From an uncultured Thiotrichales bacterium (GTDB lineage Bacteria; Pseudomonadota; Gammaproteobacteria; Francisellales; CACEW01): 64,000 nt of DNA. Positions 39,725 to 48,173 of the stretch are shown here, one piece after another. The notes under the pieces were generated by a model. The model made no database searches. It was not told the DNA's origin and worked only from the letters and a program-made list of their open reading frames with translations. How positions within the stretch are numbered: position 1 is the stretch's first letter; each line of letters begins with the position of its first letter. A program made the translations under genes and the position numbers. The DNA is taken from NCBI GenBank assembly GCA_903870015.1, contig CAIQBE010000012.1, positions 1 to 64,000 of the forward strand. Direction: 5' to 3'.

Positions 39725-40753
39725 ATGAAAAACCTTACCGCAGTATCAAATGCACCTGAGTTCAAAGCGCAGTTTTCTGAAATTACTACCCTAATTACGA
39801 GCGCCCAGAAAAAAGCCTACCAAGCAGTCAACACCTGCTTAATTGATTTATATTGGGAAATTGGTGAATACATTAGCCGAAAGCTTGAAGCTGCTGAATG
39901 GGGAGAGGGGGTTGTCGAGCAGTTGGCAAAGCATATTAGCCAAGAGTATCCGACCTTGAGGGGTTTTACGCGCTCTAACCTTTTTCGAATGCGCCAGTTT
40001 TATGAAACCTATCGGAATAATGAAAAAGTCGCACCACTGGCGCGACAATTGTCATGGAGTCATAATCTGATCATTTTAGGTCAAAGCAAATATCCAGAAG
40101 AGCGTGAGTTTTACTTGCGTATGGCTAATACAGAAAAGTGGAGTAAGCGCGAACTTGAAAGGCAATTTAAGCTTGGGTCGTTTGAGCGTGCCGTTTTAAA
40201 CCCACCCAAAGCATCAGCAGTCATTAAGCAGAATTATCCTGAAGCACTGTCAGTCTTTAAAGATACATATGTGATAGAGTTTTTAGACTTGCCAGATGGT
40301 CATAGTGAGGCTGATTTACATCATGCGTTATTGCATAAGCTAAAAAAGTTTTTAATTGAATTGGGTCATGATTTTTGCTTTATTCGTTCCGAGTATCCTT
40401 TGCAGGTAGGTGGGCGTGATTTTGCACTTGATTTGCTCTTTTTTCATAGAGGCTTGAATGCACTAATTGCGTTTGAGCTCAAAGTTGGCCGTTTCGAGCC
40501 TGAATACCTAGGCAAGCTAGAGTTTTACCTTGAGGCTTTAGATCGGGATGTCAAAAAGCCTCACGAGAATGCGCCGATTGGAATTCTCCTCTGCGCTAGC
40601 AAAGACAAGGAAGTTGTAGAGTATTCATTAAGTCGAAGTCTATCACCAACGCTAATAGCTGAATATCAAACGCAGCTTCCTGACAAAAAACTGTTGCAGC
40701 AAAAACTGCATGAATTTTATCAGGCTATGGTAAGTCAAGAAAATGAAGCATGA
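39725..40753 (+). CDS. YhcG/DUF1016 PD-(D/E)XK nuclease-family protein
   Basis: The 342-aa protein matches YhcG in both parts. The N-terminal DUF1016 domain (about 10-160) includes LIDLYWEIGEYISRKLE, GEGVVEQLAKHI and FTRSNLFRMRQFYETY. The C-terminal domain (about 180-330) has FCFIRSEYPLQVGGRDFALDLLFFHRGL and IAFELKVGRFEPEYLGKL, giving the D...E-x-K catalytic pattern of PD-(D/E)XK nucleases. YhcG proteins are scattered by horizontal transfer and linked to phage resistance, but their activity is poorly defined. The gene is flanked by an APH kinase gene on one side and the 5' remnant of a second APH gene that begins at its stop codon, marking it as an insertion. Confidence 0.92.
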   Translation: MKNLTAVSNAPEFKAQFSEITTLITSAQKKAYQAVNTCLIDLYWEIGEYISRKLEAAEWGEGVVEQLAKHISQEYPTLRGFTRSNLFRMRQFYETYRNNEKVAPLARQLSWSHNLIILGQSKYPEEREFYLRMANTEKWSKRELERQFKLGSFERAVLNPPKASAVIKQNYPEALSVFKDTYVIEFLDLPDGHSEADLHHALLHKLKKFLIELGHDFCFIRSEYPLQVGGRDFALDLLFFHRGLNALIAFELKVGRFEPEYLGKLEFYLEALDRDVKKPHENAPIGILLCASKDKEVVEYSLSRSLSPTLIAEYQTQLPDKKLLQQKLHEFYQAMVSQENEA

Positions 40754-40849
40754 GCGGATCTGGAAGGGTATTTCGACCACAACCTCGTAGTCCTGAGAGT
40801 TTAGGTAATCTGTTGCCCATTTTAAAATAGCAGTAGGATGATTCATCAT
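40752..40849 (-). pseudogene. 5' remnant of an APH-family kinase gene
   Basis: About 98 bases on the minus strand match the first 30 codons of the APH gene at 38521-39468 (roughly 80% identity; both encode TAILxWATDYLNSQDYxVVVE). The copy begins with ATGATGAATCAT overlapping the end of the cyclase gene and is cut off exactly at the YhcG stop codon. It cannot make a kinase. It shows that a cyclase-kinase gene pair once existed here and that the kinase was largely replaced. Confidence 0.8.
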
Positions 40850-41385
40850 CGTTCCAAACTCACACGCACAGGCGCGCCATCAACGCCTTGCATCTTTAAA
40901 GGATAGATTTTGGCATCATAGCATCCAGTGGGAACATTTTTTAAATCAAGATTCTCGACAATTAAAATATCATGAGCCAAAAGTTCATGATGCACGGGAA
41001 AGCCCTGATCGCCATGCCGATCCACGCTCAAATAATCGATGCCCACAATTTTAACTTTTTTATCTCGCAGATATTGCGCAGCGGGAAGGCTAATAGCCGT
41101 GTAAGTTTCAGTATATTCGGTGAGGGCGGCATTGGCCGTCTTAAAGAAAATAATATCATTTGCCTGTATGGCGTGATCAAGAAGGTGAGAGGGCAGCACA
41201 AGCGGCGCATCGGCATCAATGGCGATCACAAGACATCGTCCCATCAAATGCGAAAGCTCAAATGCATCACTGGTTTTACCACCAGGAATAAAATGCGCGG
41301 GAAAATCAATATGCGTCCCCGCATGATTACTCATATGGATGCGCAGAAGATTGCAAGCATGGCCCTGGTCAAGGCTGTAAATCAC
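40846..41385 (-). CDS. Cyclase-family hydrolase, N-terminally truncated
   Basis: The 179-aa reading from a GTG at 41385 belongs to the cyclase/kynurenine-formamidase-like family. The metal motif HAGTHIDFPAHF is intact, followed by GGKTSDAFELSHLMGRCLVI, KIVGIDYLSVDR and HHELLAHDILIVENLDL, all expected. Intact members have about 20-30 more N-terminal residues containing an (I/L)D(L/I)S start, which are missing; similarity seems to begin abruptly at the left. It is therefore either a 5'-truncated pseudogene or a shortened functional gene. Its stop overlaps the start of the APH remnant. Confidence 0.72.
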   Translation of the reverse strand: MIYSLDQGHACNLLRIHMSNHAGTHIDFPAHFIPGGKTSDAFELSHLMGRCLVIAIDADAPLVLPSHLLDHAIQANDIIFFKTANAALTEYTETYTAISLPAAQYLRDKKVKIVGIDYLSVDRHGDQGFPVHHELLAHDILIVENLDLKNVPTGCYDAKIYPLKMQGVDGAPVRVSLER

Positions 41386-41390
41386 TTCTT

Positions 41391-41669
41391 TTGCCGCATT
41401 TAGCTTGCTGGACCTTTGCAGAGCAAGTCGGGGCTAGCTGCGTTCCCTATGGCTTTCATCGTGCGCTAGATACTTGCAACTTGCATGCAATGGGTCTAAA
41501 ATTACCCAAAGAGATATTAGAGTTCGAAATAGATTTATTAAGACCGCGCTTAAAGAGCGAGTATTGGCCTAGTATTGCGGAATATGACTTTGCATTTGCA
41601 GCGCTCAAGAACTTAAGTAGTAGATTCGCACCACCACCCGTAGTTGCCGATGCAGCTTTGGGATTATAA
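41391..41669 (+). other. Possible gene fragment (92 codons)
   Basis: An open frame of 92 codons starts at an ATG six bases beyond the truncated cyclase and ends 22 bases before the ankyrin-like gene. The latter two thirds look protein-like (LKLPKEILEFEIDLLRPRLK). There is no ribosome-binding site and no recognised family. It may be the remnant of a lost gene between cyclase and ankyrin gene, or chance. Confidence 0.3.
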
Positions 41670-41691
41670 ATTAAAAAGGCCAAGGACACAC

Positions 41692-42567
41692 ATGATGACA
41701 AAAGAAGAAAAAATTAGATATTTTAAAAATGCAGAGGAAATGCAGCCTATAGCAAAAATACCTAATAAGCTAGCCAGGATGATGGTGTGCAATGATTTGA
41801 ATGATGCCGAAAAACTAGAGGTTCTCAAAGAGCATTTTGAATCTGCTGAGCCAGAAAGAGTGAGAGCTGCGGAGGCTTTGCTCGATGATCCAGATCCCAT
41901 AACGGGTACGACTTTTTTTCATAAAGCGGCATCAAGAGGTTGCATTGCTTGTATAGCATATTTACTAGAAAAATATCCTCGCCTATATGATCAAAAAAGC
42001 AAAACGAATTTGGTTGCCTTACACTACGGCGATCGTCGTGCTGAAATAACTAATTATTTATGTGACGCTCGTTTTGAAGGAAGGCATCTAGCCTATATCG
42101 ATCAAATTTCTTCTGCTACAGCAACATTTCAAGGATTCACACCTTTAGAAAGCGTTATAGATGGTTACTACACAATGGGGCCAGAGGCAACACTAGCGGC
42201 GACTGAAGCGCTATTATCCAACGGTGCACGATTATTTAGGCATAGTATATCCTTATGGAATAGAGGGGTGCGTTATAGTGACTGGGAGGCAACTCTAAGT
42301 ACTGTAGCTTTATTAGTGAAGCATGGTGTCAATCCAAATCCTGAAGGACGTGAAGTTTTGCCAGCACGTGTGCGTGAAGCGCCAGAAGTAGCAGCTGTTT
42401 TAGCAAAATATGGTTTAAAGCTTAATGAGAAAGGCCAGCCCATTGTGGCTGCAAGTGTTGAGCGTGGTTCTATTGCATCAACGCTGACTTTCTCTTCGTT
42501 AGCGGCCTCTGCTGAAGGAAGGTCATTGTCTGGGGGAGATTCCGCTGATGAGGCAGTGCCGCAGTAG
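41692..42567 (+). CDS. Ankyrin-repeat-like protein, putative effector
   Basis: The 291-aa soluble protein (ATG at 41692, AAGGACA upstream) shows degenerate ankyrin repeats. TTFFHKAASRGCIACIAYLLEKYP matches the A-helix/B-helix pattern, FTPLESVIDGYY ... TEALLSNGARLF a second, and LSTVALLVKHGVNPNPEGREVL a third, followed by VAAVLAKYGLKLNEKGQP. The last 35 residues are a Ser/Gly-rich tail. Ankyrin proteins are abundant among effectors of Legionella, Coxiella and related host-associated bacteria. No signal peptide or enzyme motif is visible. Monocistronic; the APH gene follows after 33 bases. Confidence 0.78.
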   Translation: MMTKEEKIRYFKNAEEMQPIAKIPNKLARMMVCNDLNDAEKLEVLKEHFESAEPERVRAAEALLDDPDPITGTTFFHKAASRGCIACIAYLLEKYPRLYDQKSKTNLVALHYGDRRAEITNYLCDARFEGRHLAYIDQISSATATFQGFTPLESVIDGYYTMGPEATLAATEALLSNGARLFRHSISLWNRGVRYSDWEATLSTVALLVKHGVNPNPEGREVLPARVREAPEVAAVLAKYGLKLNEKGQPIVAASVERGSIASTLTFSSLAASAEGRSLSGGDSADEAVPQ

Positions 42568-42600
42568 CATGCCGTTGATGAACTTTTCTAAGGAAAGCTA

Positions 42601-43617
42601 ATGGAGCAAAAAACGTTGGCTAAAGTATGCCAAGCTTTTAATTTAGGTGCGCCAATGGCTGAGCCCAGCAAAGTTCATGGTGGCTTGTTGCATCGCATGT
42701 GGAAAATAAAAACCTCTGCAGGGCTCTTTGCTGTGAAGCAGCTATCATCCGATATGAATTTACAAGATGAGGCAATTAAAAATAACTATGAGCTCAGCGA
42801 AGACATCGCCGCACGCTTTGTAGAAAAAGGAATTCCCGCGGTTGCTGCTTTAATATCACAGGGCAAACATGTGTTTGAAGTTGAGGGGCAGTATTTTTTA
42901 GTGTATCCCTGGGTCAATGGCACTACCATCGATGCAAAAATTATTTCTGAAGCCCATGCGCTCAAAGTCGCAGCAATGCTGGCAAAGATTCATCAAATAA
43001 ATTTAGCGGTGTCAAAGCCCAAAGAGTCTTCCACAGCGTATACCACTGCGCATGTATTAGAGACCTTAAAAAAAGCCGAGGCGCATCATTGCCCTTTTGC
43101 AGCAGATTTACGTCAGCATGAACAAGCGCTCATTGCCATCAATGAGGCTTATAACCATGCAGTGATGGCATTAACACAACATCAAGTGATGACGCACGGC
43201 GATTTAGATCAAAAAAATGTGTTATGGGATGAGTTTGATGAGCCCATTTTAATTGATTGGGAGGCGGCAACCTTTGTGAATCCAACCTATGATTTGATTA
43301 ACATTGCATTCAATTGGTCCGGCATTATTACCGAACAGTTTGATCAGGCCTTATTTATTAAAATGATCAAAGCCTACAAAAAAGCCGGCGGCGTAATTGA
43401 CCAAAATATTTTGCCAGCCGCATTTGATGGCGCCTGTAGCTGGCTGCATTGGCTGATTTATAATGTGGAACGTGCCTGTCTCGCTGAAGCTTCAGAACAA
43501 GAAACCATAGGCATTGCGCAAGTCACGCAAACGCTCGATGCGTTGCTGCATATGCGGCAGGTGACACCAAGCTTGCTGGCAGCGCTGGAGGTTTGCCGAG
43601 TGAGTGGTGAAATATGA
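42601..43617 (+). CDS. APH/choline kinase-family phosphotransferase
   Basis: The 338-aa kinase has a complete APH active site. HGGLLHRMWKIKTSAGLFAVKQL is the nucleotide-binding N-lobe, QYFLVYPWVNG the hinge, MTHGDLDQKNVLW the HGDxxxxN catalytic loop, and PILIDWEAATFVNPTYDL the metal-binding block. Relatives phosphorylate aminoglycosides, choline or homoserine; sequence alone does not choose. An AAGGAAAGC site precedes the ATG. Its stop overlaps the next start (ATGA), so it is co-translated with the GrpB-GNAT fusion, which suggests a joint small-molecule modification role (inference). Confidence 0.87.
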   Translation: MEQKTLAKVCQAFNLGAPMAEPSKVHGGLLHRMWKIKTSAGLFAVKQLSSDMNLQDEAIKNNYELSEDIAARFVEKGIPAVAALISQGKHVFEVEGQYFLVYPWVNGTTIDAKIISEAHALKVAAMLAKIHQINLAVSKPKESSTAYTTAHVLETLKKAEAHHCPFAADLRQHEQALIAINEAYNHAVMALTQHQVMTHGDLDQKNVLWDEFDEPILIDWEAATFVNPTYDLINIAFNWSGIITEQFDQALFIKMIKAYKKAGGVIDQNILPAAFDGACSWLHWLIYNVERACLAEASEQETIGIAQVTQTLDALLHMRQVTPSLLAALEVCRVSGEI

Positions 43618-44636
43618 TTCTTGAGCTATCATCGTATGATCCTACTTGGCCTAAGCAATTTTTAGATGAAAAAATTAAGCTAGAAAAAGCCTTGAACTGT
43701 CCTTGTCAGATTGAACACATCGGCAGTACAGCAATACCGGGTATTGTAGCAAAGCCTGTGATTGATATTCTGGTCGGTATCCATCATTTGAGTCAGCATA
43801 AAGCCGAGTTGCTTTCGAAAGTTGAGACCTTGGGTTATCGATACAATCCAACCTTTGATGCGGAGTTCCCGAATCGTTGCTATTTCTTCAAAAATAATGA
43901 GGCCGGTCAGCGTACGCATCAAGTCCATCTGGTTAACGATCCCTCTAGCTGGTGGGCAAAGCATATTTTATTTCGAGATTATCTGCGCGCATATCCAGAA
44001 AAAGCCAAAGCCTATGAAGTGCATAAACAGGAGCTCGCAAAACAACACGACAACACGCTGACCTATGCCATTGCCAAAACTGATTTTTGTCAGGCGATCG
44101 ATCGCGAGGCTTACTTCGATTTTACCGTGCATCCTCCAGATGTGGAAACAGAGCGTCTGTACGGCTATATCCCGCAACTGGGTTGTTTTGACATCTATCG
44201 CCAGATGTTTCAAGACCCTGATTTTATTGGTTGCTATGGGGTAAAGTTAAGTGATGATGATATTCGAAAAATTTTAGCAAGAGATACAGGCTATTGGAAT
44301 GAATATGGCTTTGGACCTTTTATTTGGTTTGAAAAAGACACACAGCGCTTTGTGGGCGAAGGCGGATTAAATCATGCGATGGTGGAGGGGCAAGCCGTCA
44401 TTGAGCTGACCTACTCATTGGAGAGGGATTCATGGGGAAAAGGGTATGCACCAGAAATGGGTCGATATGCCATTAAGCAGGCTTTTCAAATTTTAGGCCT
44501 CAAGACTCTAGTCTGTTTTACGATGCACACGAATCAGCAATCTTTGCGCGTGATGCAGAAGTTAGGCTTTGAGTATGAAAAAGATTTTATGCATGCGGGT
44601 TTGCCGCATTATTTGTATAGGTTGTCGGTAACGTAA
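43614..44636 (+). CDS. GrpB-GNAT fusion protein
   Basis: The 340-aa protein joins two domains. Residues 1-170 are a GrpB/UPF0157 nucleotidyltransferase-fold domain: LSSYDPTWPKQFLDEKIKLE, IEHIGSTAIPGIVAKPVIDILVG, and HQVHLVNDPSSWWAKHILFRDYLR. Residues 178-340 are a GNAT N-acetyltransferase of the RimJ type: VETERLYGYIPQ, LTYSLERDSWGKGYAPEMG (acetyl-CoA loop) and TNQQSLRVMQKLGFEYE. Both domains look intact. The substrate of either is unknown; GrpB proteins resemble aminoglycoside nucleotidyltransferases. It overlaps the upstream APH gene by four bases. Confidence 0.88.
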   Translation: MILELSSYDPTWPKQFLDEKIKLEKALNCPCQIEHIGSTAIPGIVAKPVIDILVGIHHLSQHKAELLSKVETLGYRYNPTFDAEFPNRCYFFKNNEAGQRTHQVHLVNDPSSWWAKHILFRDYLRAYPEKAKAYEVHKQELAKQHDNTLTYAIAKTDFCQAIDREAYFDFTVHPPDVETERLYGYIPQLGCFDIYRQMFQDPDFIGCYGVKLSDDDIRKILARDTGYWNEYGFGPFIWFEKDTQRFVGEGGLNHAMVEGQAVIELTYSLERDSWGKGYAPEMGRYAIKQAFQILGLKTLVCFTMHTNQQSLRVMQKLGFEYEKDFMHAGLPHYLYRLSVT

Positions 44637-44668
44637 TCTGATCTTTTGCAGTCACATTTATCGTAGAA

Positions 44669-45970
44669 TTAATATTTCTGCGGCGAGCCAGCGGCAGCCT
44701 CATAACAACCAATAGCAACTCTCAACTCATCCGCTTCTAAAAAGCAATGGGCCATGTGAGGGGTGATGATGACTGGGGTTGATGCTGCAACTAACGCATT
44801 GAGCGCAGTGCAGTTTTCAAGGTCAAAGCGGCTTTTAATAAGCGTGCAGCCCAAGTCTAATATGGCTTTTTCAACCCCAACTCGTTGGGCAAAGTTTTGA
44901 ATATCATGCACATCTTTATTCTGTGCCAGGCCTGATACTCTGCGGATGCATTCAGTGCCTGCATACCCGAGTGTGTCATACCAGGTGCTGGTTAAAAAGC
45001 TTGTAGCCCTCTCAGAATTTGTACCTACCAGCGCTGTAAATTCTTGCGCAAAAGTTTGCCAAGTATCTTGAATTTGCGTGAGCAAGTAGGCCTGATAATC
45101 TTTACGCACTGCATCATCGCTGGATAAACCAAAATGCGCCAGGTAATTGACGACGAGATTGGCAATAAATACTCCCAAGTCAAAACCCACAGGGCCATAC
45201 CATGCAAATTCACCATCCAGAATTTTCGTGCTGTCTTCATTGGTCAGTAAACTACCGGTGTGTAAATCGCCGTGAATTAAGGCTTCTTGGCAATGATTAA
45301 ATTTATGTTGCAGGGCTGCAACTTCGATTTTTAAAGCCACATCTCCGGCAAGCGCCATCACTTGCAAGCATAGCGGGCTTGAAAATTTATTACTTGGTGC
45401 GCCATAAATATAGGGGTCGGTAAAAAATAAATCATTGGTGATTTTGCAGGGGTCGGGATTAATATAACGCGCAGCCGCGGCTGCAAGTTCGGTTTCAGAG
45501 AGTGAAAAGGCTGAGGTTTTGTAACTCATGTGGGCAACGAAATGGCCAATATGCCGGCCCAAAAGCGGCAATTTTTTTCCTGCGATGAGAGCATAGCGTG
45601 CGCTTTCATAACCGTGAATCGCTTCCATTACCATCGTATTTTCATCACAGAGATACACTGCGGGAACGCTGCCAGGAAGATGCACGCTGACCTCTTTAAG
45701 ATACTGCGCCTCTAAACTATTTCTAGCTGTGGAGATAGGCCAAGAGGGCCCAACAATTCTGACAAAAGGCGGAGCATGTTTAACAATAATGCTGCGCGTG
45801 TCATCGGAAACCAAAGCCACTTGGTTCATATTACTATCGCTAAAATAATGAATGCTGGGGCTAGCCAAATCGGGAAGCAATCCCTCAGGAATTTTTGTTT
45901 TGTTTCTTTGCAAATAGTCAATGATATCAGCGTCAGTCCATAAACCTGCGCTAGTTGCTGAGAGGGCCAT
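44669..45970 (-). CDS. mtnK: S-methyl-5-thioribose kinase
   Basis: The 433-aa APH-fold enzyme phosphorylates methylthioribose in the methionine salvage pathway. MtnK-specific blocks are present: SWPISTARNSLEAQYLKEV, MEAIHGYESARYALIAGKKLP, NDLFFTDPYIYGAP, QEALIHGDLHTGSLLTNE (catalytic loop) and KILDGEFAWYGPVGFDLGVFIANL. Length is close to the Bacillus and Klebsiella enzymes. No mtnA or other salvage gene is adjacent, so the pathway must be completed elsewhere or the enzyme used differently. It is divergent from the pseudogene at 46013. Confidence 0.92.
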   Translation of the reverse strand: MALSATSAGLWTDADIIDYLQRNKTKIPEGLLPDLASPSIHYFSDSNMNQVALVSDDTRSIIVKHAPPFVRIVGPSWPISTARNSLEAQYLKEVSVHLPGSVPAVYLCDENTMVMEAIHGYESARYALIAGKKLPLLGRHIGHFVAHMSYKTSAFSLSETELAAAAARYINPDPCKITNDLFFTDPYIYGAPSNKFSSPLCLQVMALAGDVALKIEVAALQHKFNHCQEALIHGDLHTGSLLTNEDSTKILDGEFAWYGPVGFDLGVFIANLVVNYLAHFGLSSDDAVRKDYQAYLLTQIQDTWQTFAQEFTALVGTNSERATSFLTSTWYDTLGYAGTECIRRVSGLAQNKDVHDIQNFAQRVGVEKAILDLGCTLIKSRFDLENCTALNALVAASTPVIITPHMAHCFLEADELRVAIGCYEAAAGSPQKY

Positions 45971-46012
45971 GAGGGATTGTCCAGGGTATTGTAAAATAAT
46001 TTAAGTGTAGCA

Positions 46013-46267
46013 TTGCGAGGTGTAGATTGCAAACAACCAAATCCCGAAATTTTTACCTATGCGCTGAGTCACTTTGGTCCAGAGGTCTACCAAACCATAT
46101 GGGGACCCAGTGAGTTTACCGCAACAGGTAATTTGCAAGATGTGAGCTTAATGAATGAACTAACAAAAAAAATCGCGACACCAACACTCATTACCTGCGG
46201 CCGCACGGTTGAGAGGAATATCGCAAAGTTAATGCAGCTGCTAGGTTGTACTTCGAGCAAAGAATAG
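46013..46267 (+). pseudogene. Proline iminopeptidase C-terminal fragment
   Basis: The open frame encodes about 80 residues matching the cap-to-core part of alpha/beta-hydrolase proline iminopeptidases: NPEIFTYALSHFGPEVYQTIW, GPSEFTATGNLQDVSLMNEL and ATPTLITCGRTVE, the region before the catalytic Asp. The N-terminal half with the nucleophile Ser and the final His are missing. It is flanked by mtnK and the Nudix gene. It is a clear relic of gene loss. Confidence 0.75.
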
Positions 46268-46386
46268 TTGGTGGCCTTATATCATGAGCAGCCTTAAGCG
46301 GGGGTTAATGCCTAATCATGGCGATTAATGACATTTAATATATATTGTTATATAATTTTCCATCGCAAAATAGTTTAAGAAATCCA

Positions 46387-47535
46387 ATGGCTTTTAAAAG
46401 ATTATTCCCCTACGCACCTGTATTAGCAGCAGGCAGTTTAAGTGGCGTTGCCGGCTGGTTTTTGAAAGGAGAGCAGGTTAAGCATGAGGCCCATACCCGC
46501 CCAGGTCCTTTTATTCAGGGTATGGCCGATAGCGCAGCAGACCCATCCAAAATTTATGCAGCGATGGTCGTGCAAGCTGCAAATCGTTCTGGCCGCTTAC
46601 AAATGGCAGGCGCGACATTCACAGATGAAATAACCTCTGGCGTAACAAGGCGTTCGGTGGGCGTTAATGTGTATTCGAGAATTGCAGCAGGATCAACAGT
46701 GACGGCTTTGAGAGAAACCAGTGATGATGGCATTCAAATTTTATTGCTTAAAAATAAGCGTAAAGCTGGAAAGTTGCTGCCCTCAGAGGGTTATGGCAAG
46801 TTTGGTCCGCAAAAGCATACGGGCGAACATTTTTCTGACTTAGAAGGTGCTGATATTGATGAAGCTGAAGAGCTTATTTTAAGGGGCATGCCTGTAGATG
46901 AGGCCTATGAAAAAATAGCAGCTAAAACAGAGAGCGGTAAATATGCGTATGGTGATTTTGATGGGGATTTTACTGCAAATGCCTTGCGTGAATTAAGAGA
47001 AGAAACCGGTCTTAAAGTGAATGCCGGTGATATGATGCAGGTATGGCAACGGGTTGACTATAATGAACGCTACGGCCTGCACACGTGTGTCACCGGGTTT
47101 TTAACAGTATTGTCCCCCGACGTAGCACCCACTTTCGCACCCGATGCAACAGAAATCGAAAGCATTCACATGGTTAAACTCACTGACATTGAGGTACAGG
47201 CAGATGGCTCTGCCAAAGTGAAAGGCTTTACTGAAGTGATTCCCGCGGATTATGTCAAAAAATTTGAGCAAGGCATTATTGCCTACGAAGAAATGCAGTT
47301 AGCCCAAATCAGCGGCGGACGAATCACAAAAGTAGCAGCGTTAGAAGCGCATGCCGCAAGCATGGGCAGGGCATGTCCAAAGCTAGCACTTTTTGGAACT
47401 GAGCAACCGGTATCATCTGCAAATTTTAGAGAATTTGCCAGGTATGTCGTTGCCTCTACGGATCAAGCTTGCAGGCCTTTCTTGAGGGCAAGTGCGATGG
47501 TGGATGCTCCTAAAAACGAGCATACCCTACGCTAG
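46387..47535 (+). CDS. Nudix-domain protein with N-terminal hydrophobic segment
   Basis: From the ATG at 46387 the protein is 382 aa. Residues 6-25 (LFPYAPVLAAGSLSGVAGWF) could be a signal anchor. A Nudix fold follows: VTALRETSDDGIQILLLKNK, then DFTANALRELREETGLKV, which supplies the REUxEExGU half of the Nudix box. The first Glu of GX5EX7 is replaced by Gly, and a roughly 50-residue insertion precedes the box. The C-terminal 100 residues are unrecognised. Family members hydrolyse nucleoside diphosphate derivatives. The extra segments and accessory context suggest a specialised, possibly secreted, enzyme (inference). An AT-rich -10-like TATAAT lies about 35 bases upstream. Confidence 0.75.
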   Translation: MAFKRLFPYAPVLAAGSLSGVAGWFLKGEQVKHEAHTRPGPFIQGMADSAADPSKIYAAMVVQAANRSGRLQMAGATFTDEITSGVTRRSVGVNVYSRIAAGSTVTALRETSDDGIQILLLKNKRKAGKLLPSEGYGKFGPQKHTGEHFSDLEGADIDEAEELILRGMPVDEAYEKIAAKTESGKYAYGDFDGDFTANALRELREETGLKVNAGDMMQVWQRVDYNERYGLHTCVTGFLTVLSPDVAPTFAPDATEIESIHMVKLTDIEVQADGSAKVKGFTEVIPADYVKKFEQGIIAYEEMQLAQISGGRITKVAALEAHAASMGRACPKLALFGTEQPVSSANFREFARYVVASTDQACRPFLRASAMVDAPKNEHTLR

Positions 47536-47563
47536 GCTCAAGTATATGAGTGTCATGCTAAGT

Positions 47564-48076
47564 TCAGTTTAAATATACCACACTCGCATTAATCACAAAC
47601 GCAAAACTTCCCCAAGCAAGATAAGGCAGGAGCAAGTAAGCGCAGAGCGGTTTGGTTTTGTAAAAGTAGTAAATGGCGATAACTAAGCTCATCCAAATCA
47701 AGCCCAAGTCAACCAACGCCCAAGCCAACTGATGCCAGCTAAAAAAGATAAAAGACCAAAGTGCATTAAAGCAGAGTTGAATGCCAAACCAGATGAGCGC
47801 GCGAGTGCGAAACACACTAGTGCTTTGAAACACTAGACCTGCAGCAGTGCCCATCAAAATATACAAACAAGTCCAGATTGGCCCAAACACATAAGGGGGC
47901 GGTGTGAACGAAGGTTGTTTTAATACTGGGTACCAATGAATGACTTCTGGCATCGTCGCCCAAGATGCTAGCATGCCAACCGCGAGACAAATGATAATGC
48001 TGATGAGGCAGGGAAGGATTTTTGTTTTAAACACTATGGCTCTTTGGTGGGGGTGAAGTAGAGATGATTGTATCAT
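47564..48076 (-). CDS. tspO: TspO/MBR family tryptophan-rich sensory protein
   Basis: The 170-aa protein has five membrane helices with the TspO signatures HWYPVLKQPSFTPPPYVFGPIWTCLYILMG and CFNALWSFIFFSWHQLAWALVD, ending AWGSFAFVINASVVYLN. TspO binds porphyrins and related ligands and is linked to stress and tetrapyrrole handling. The ATG at 48076 gives a normal family length; longer readings run into the upstream GNAT gene and are unlikely. It lies about 100 bases downstream of the acetyltransferase on the same strand. Confidence 0.92.
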   Translation of the reverse strand: MIQSSLLHPHQRAIVFKTKILPCLISIIICLAVGMLASWATMPEVIHWYPVLKQPSFTPPPYVFGPIWTCLYILMGTAAGLVFQSTSVFRTRALIWFGIQLCFNALWSFIFFSWHQLAWALVDLGLIWMSLVIAIYYFYKTKPLCAYLLLPYLAWGSFAFVINASVVYLN

Positions 48077-48173
48077 AAATTTATCTGCGGCATGGTATTT
48101 TCCAGTTTTATAAAGCCTTATTGTATCATTATTCCCTTGAATGCTGCGCATTATCAGGACGAAGGATCCGAGG

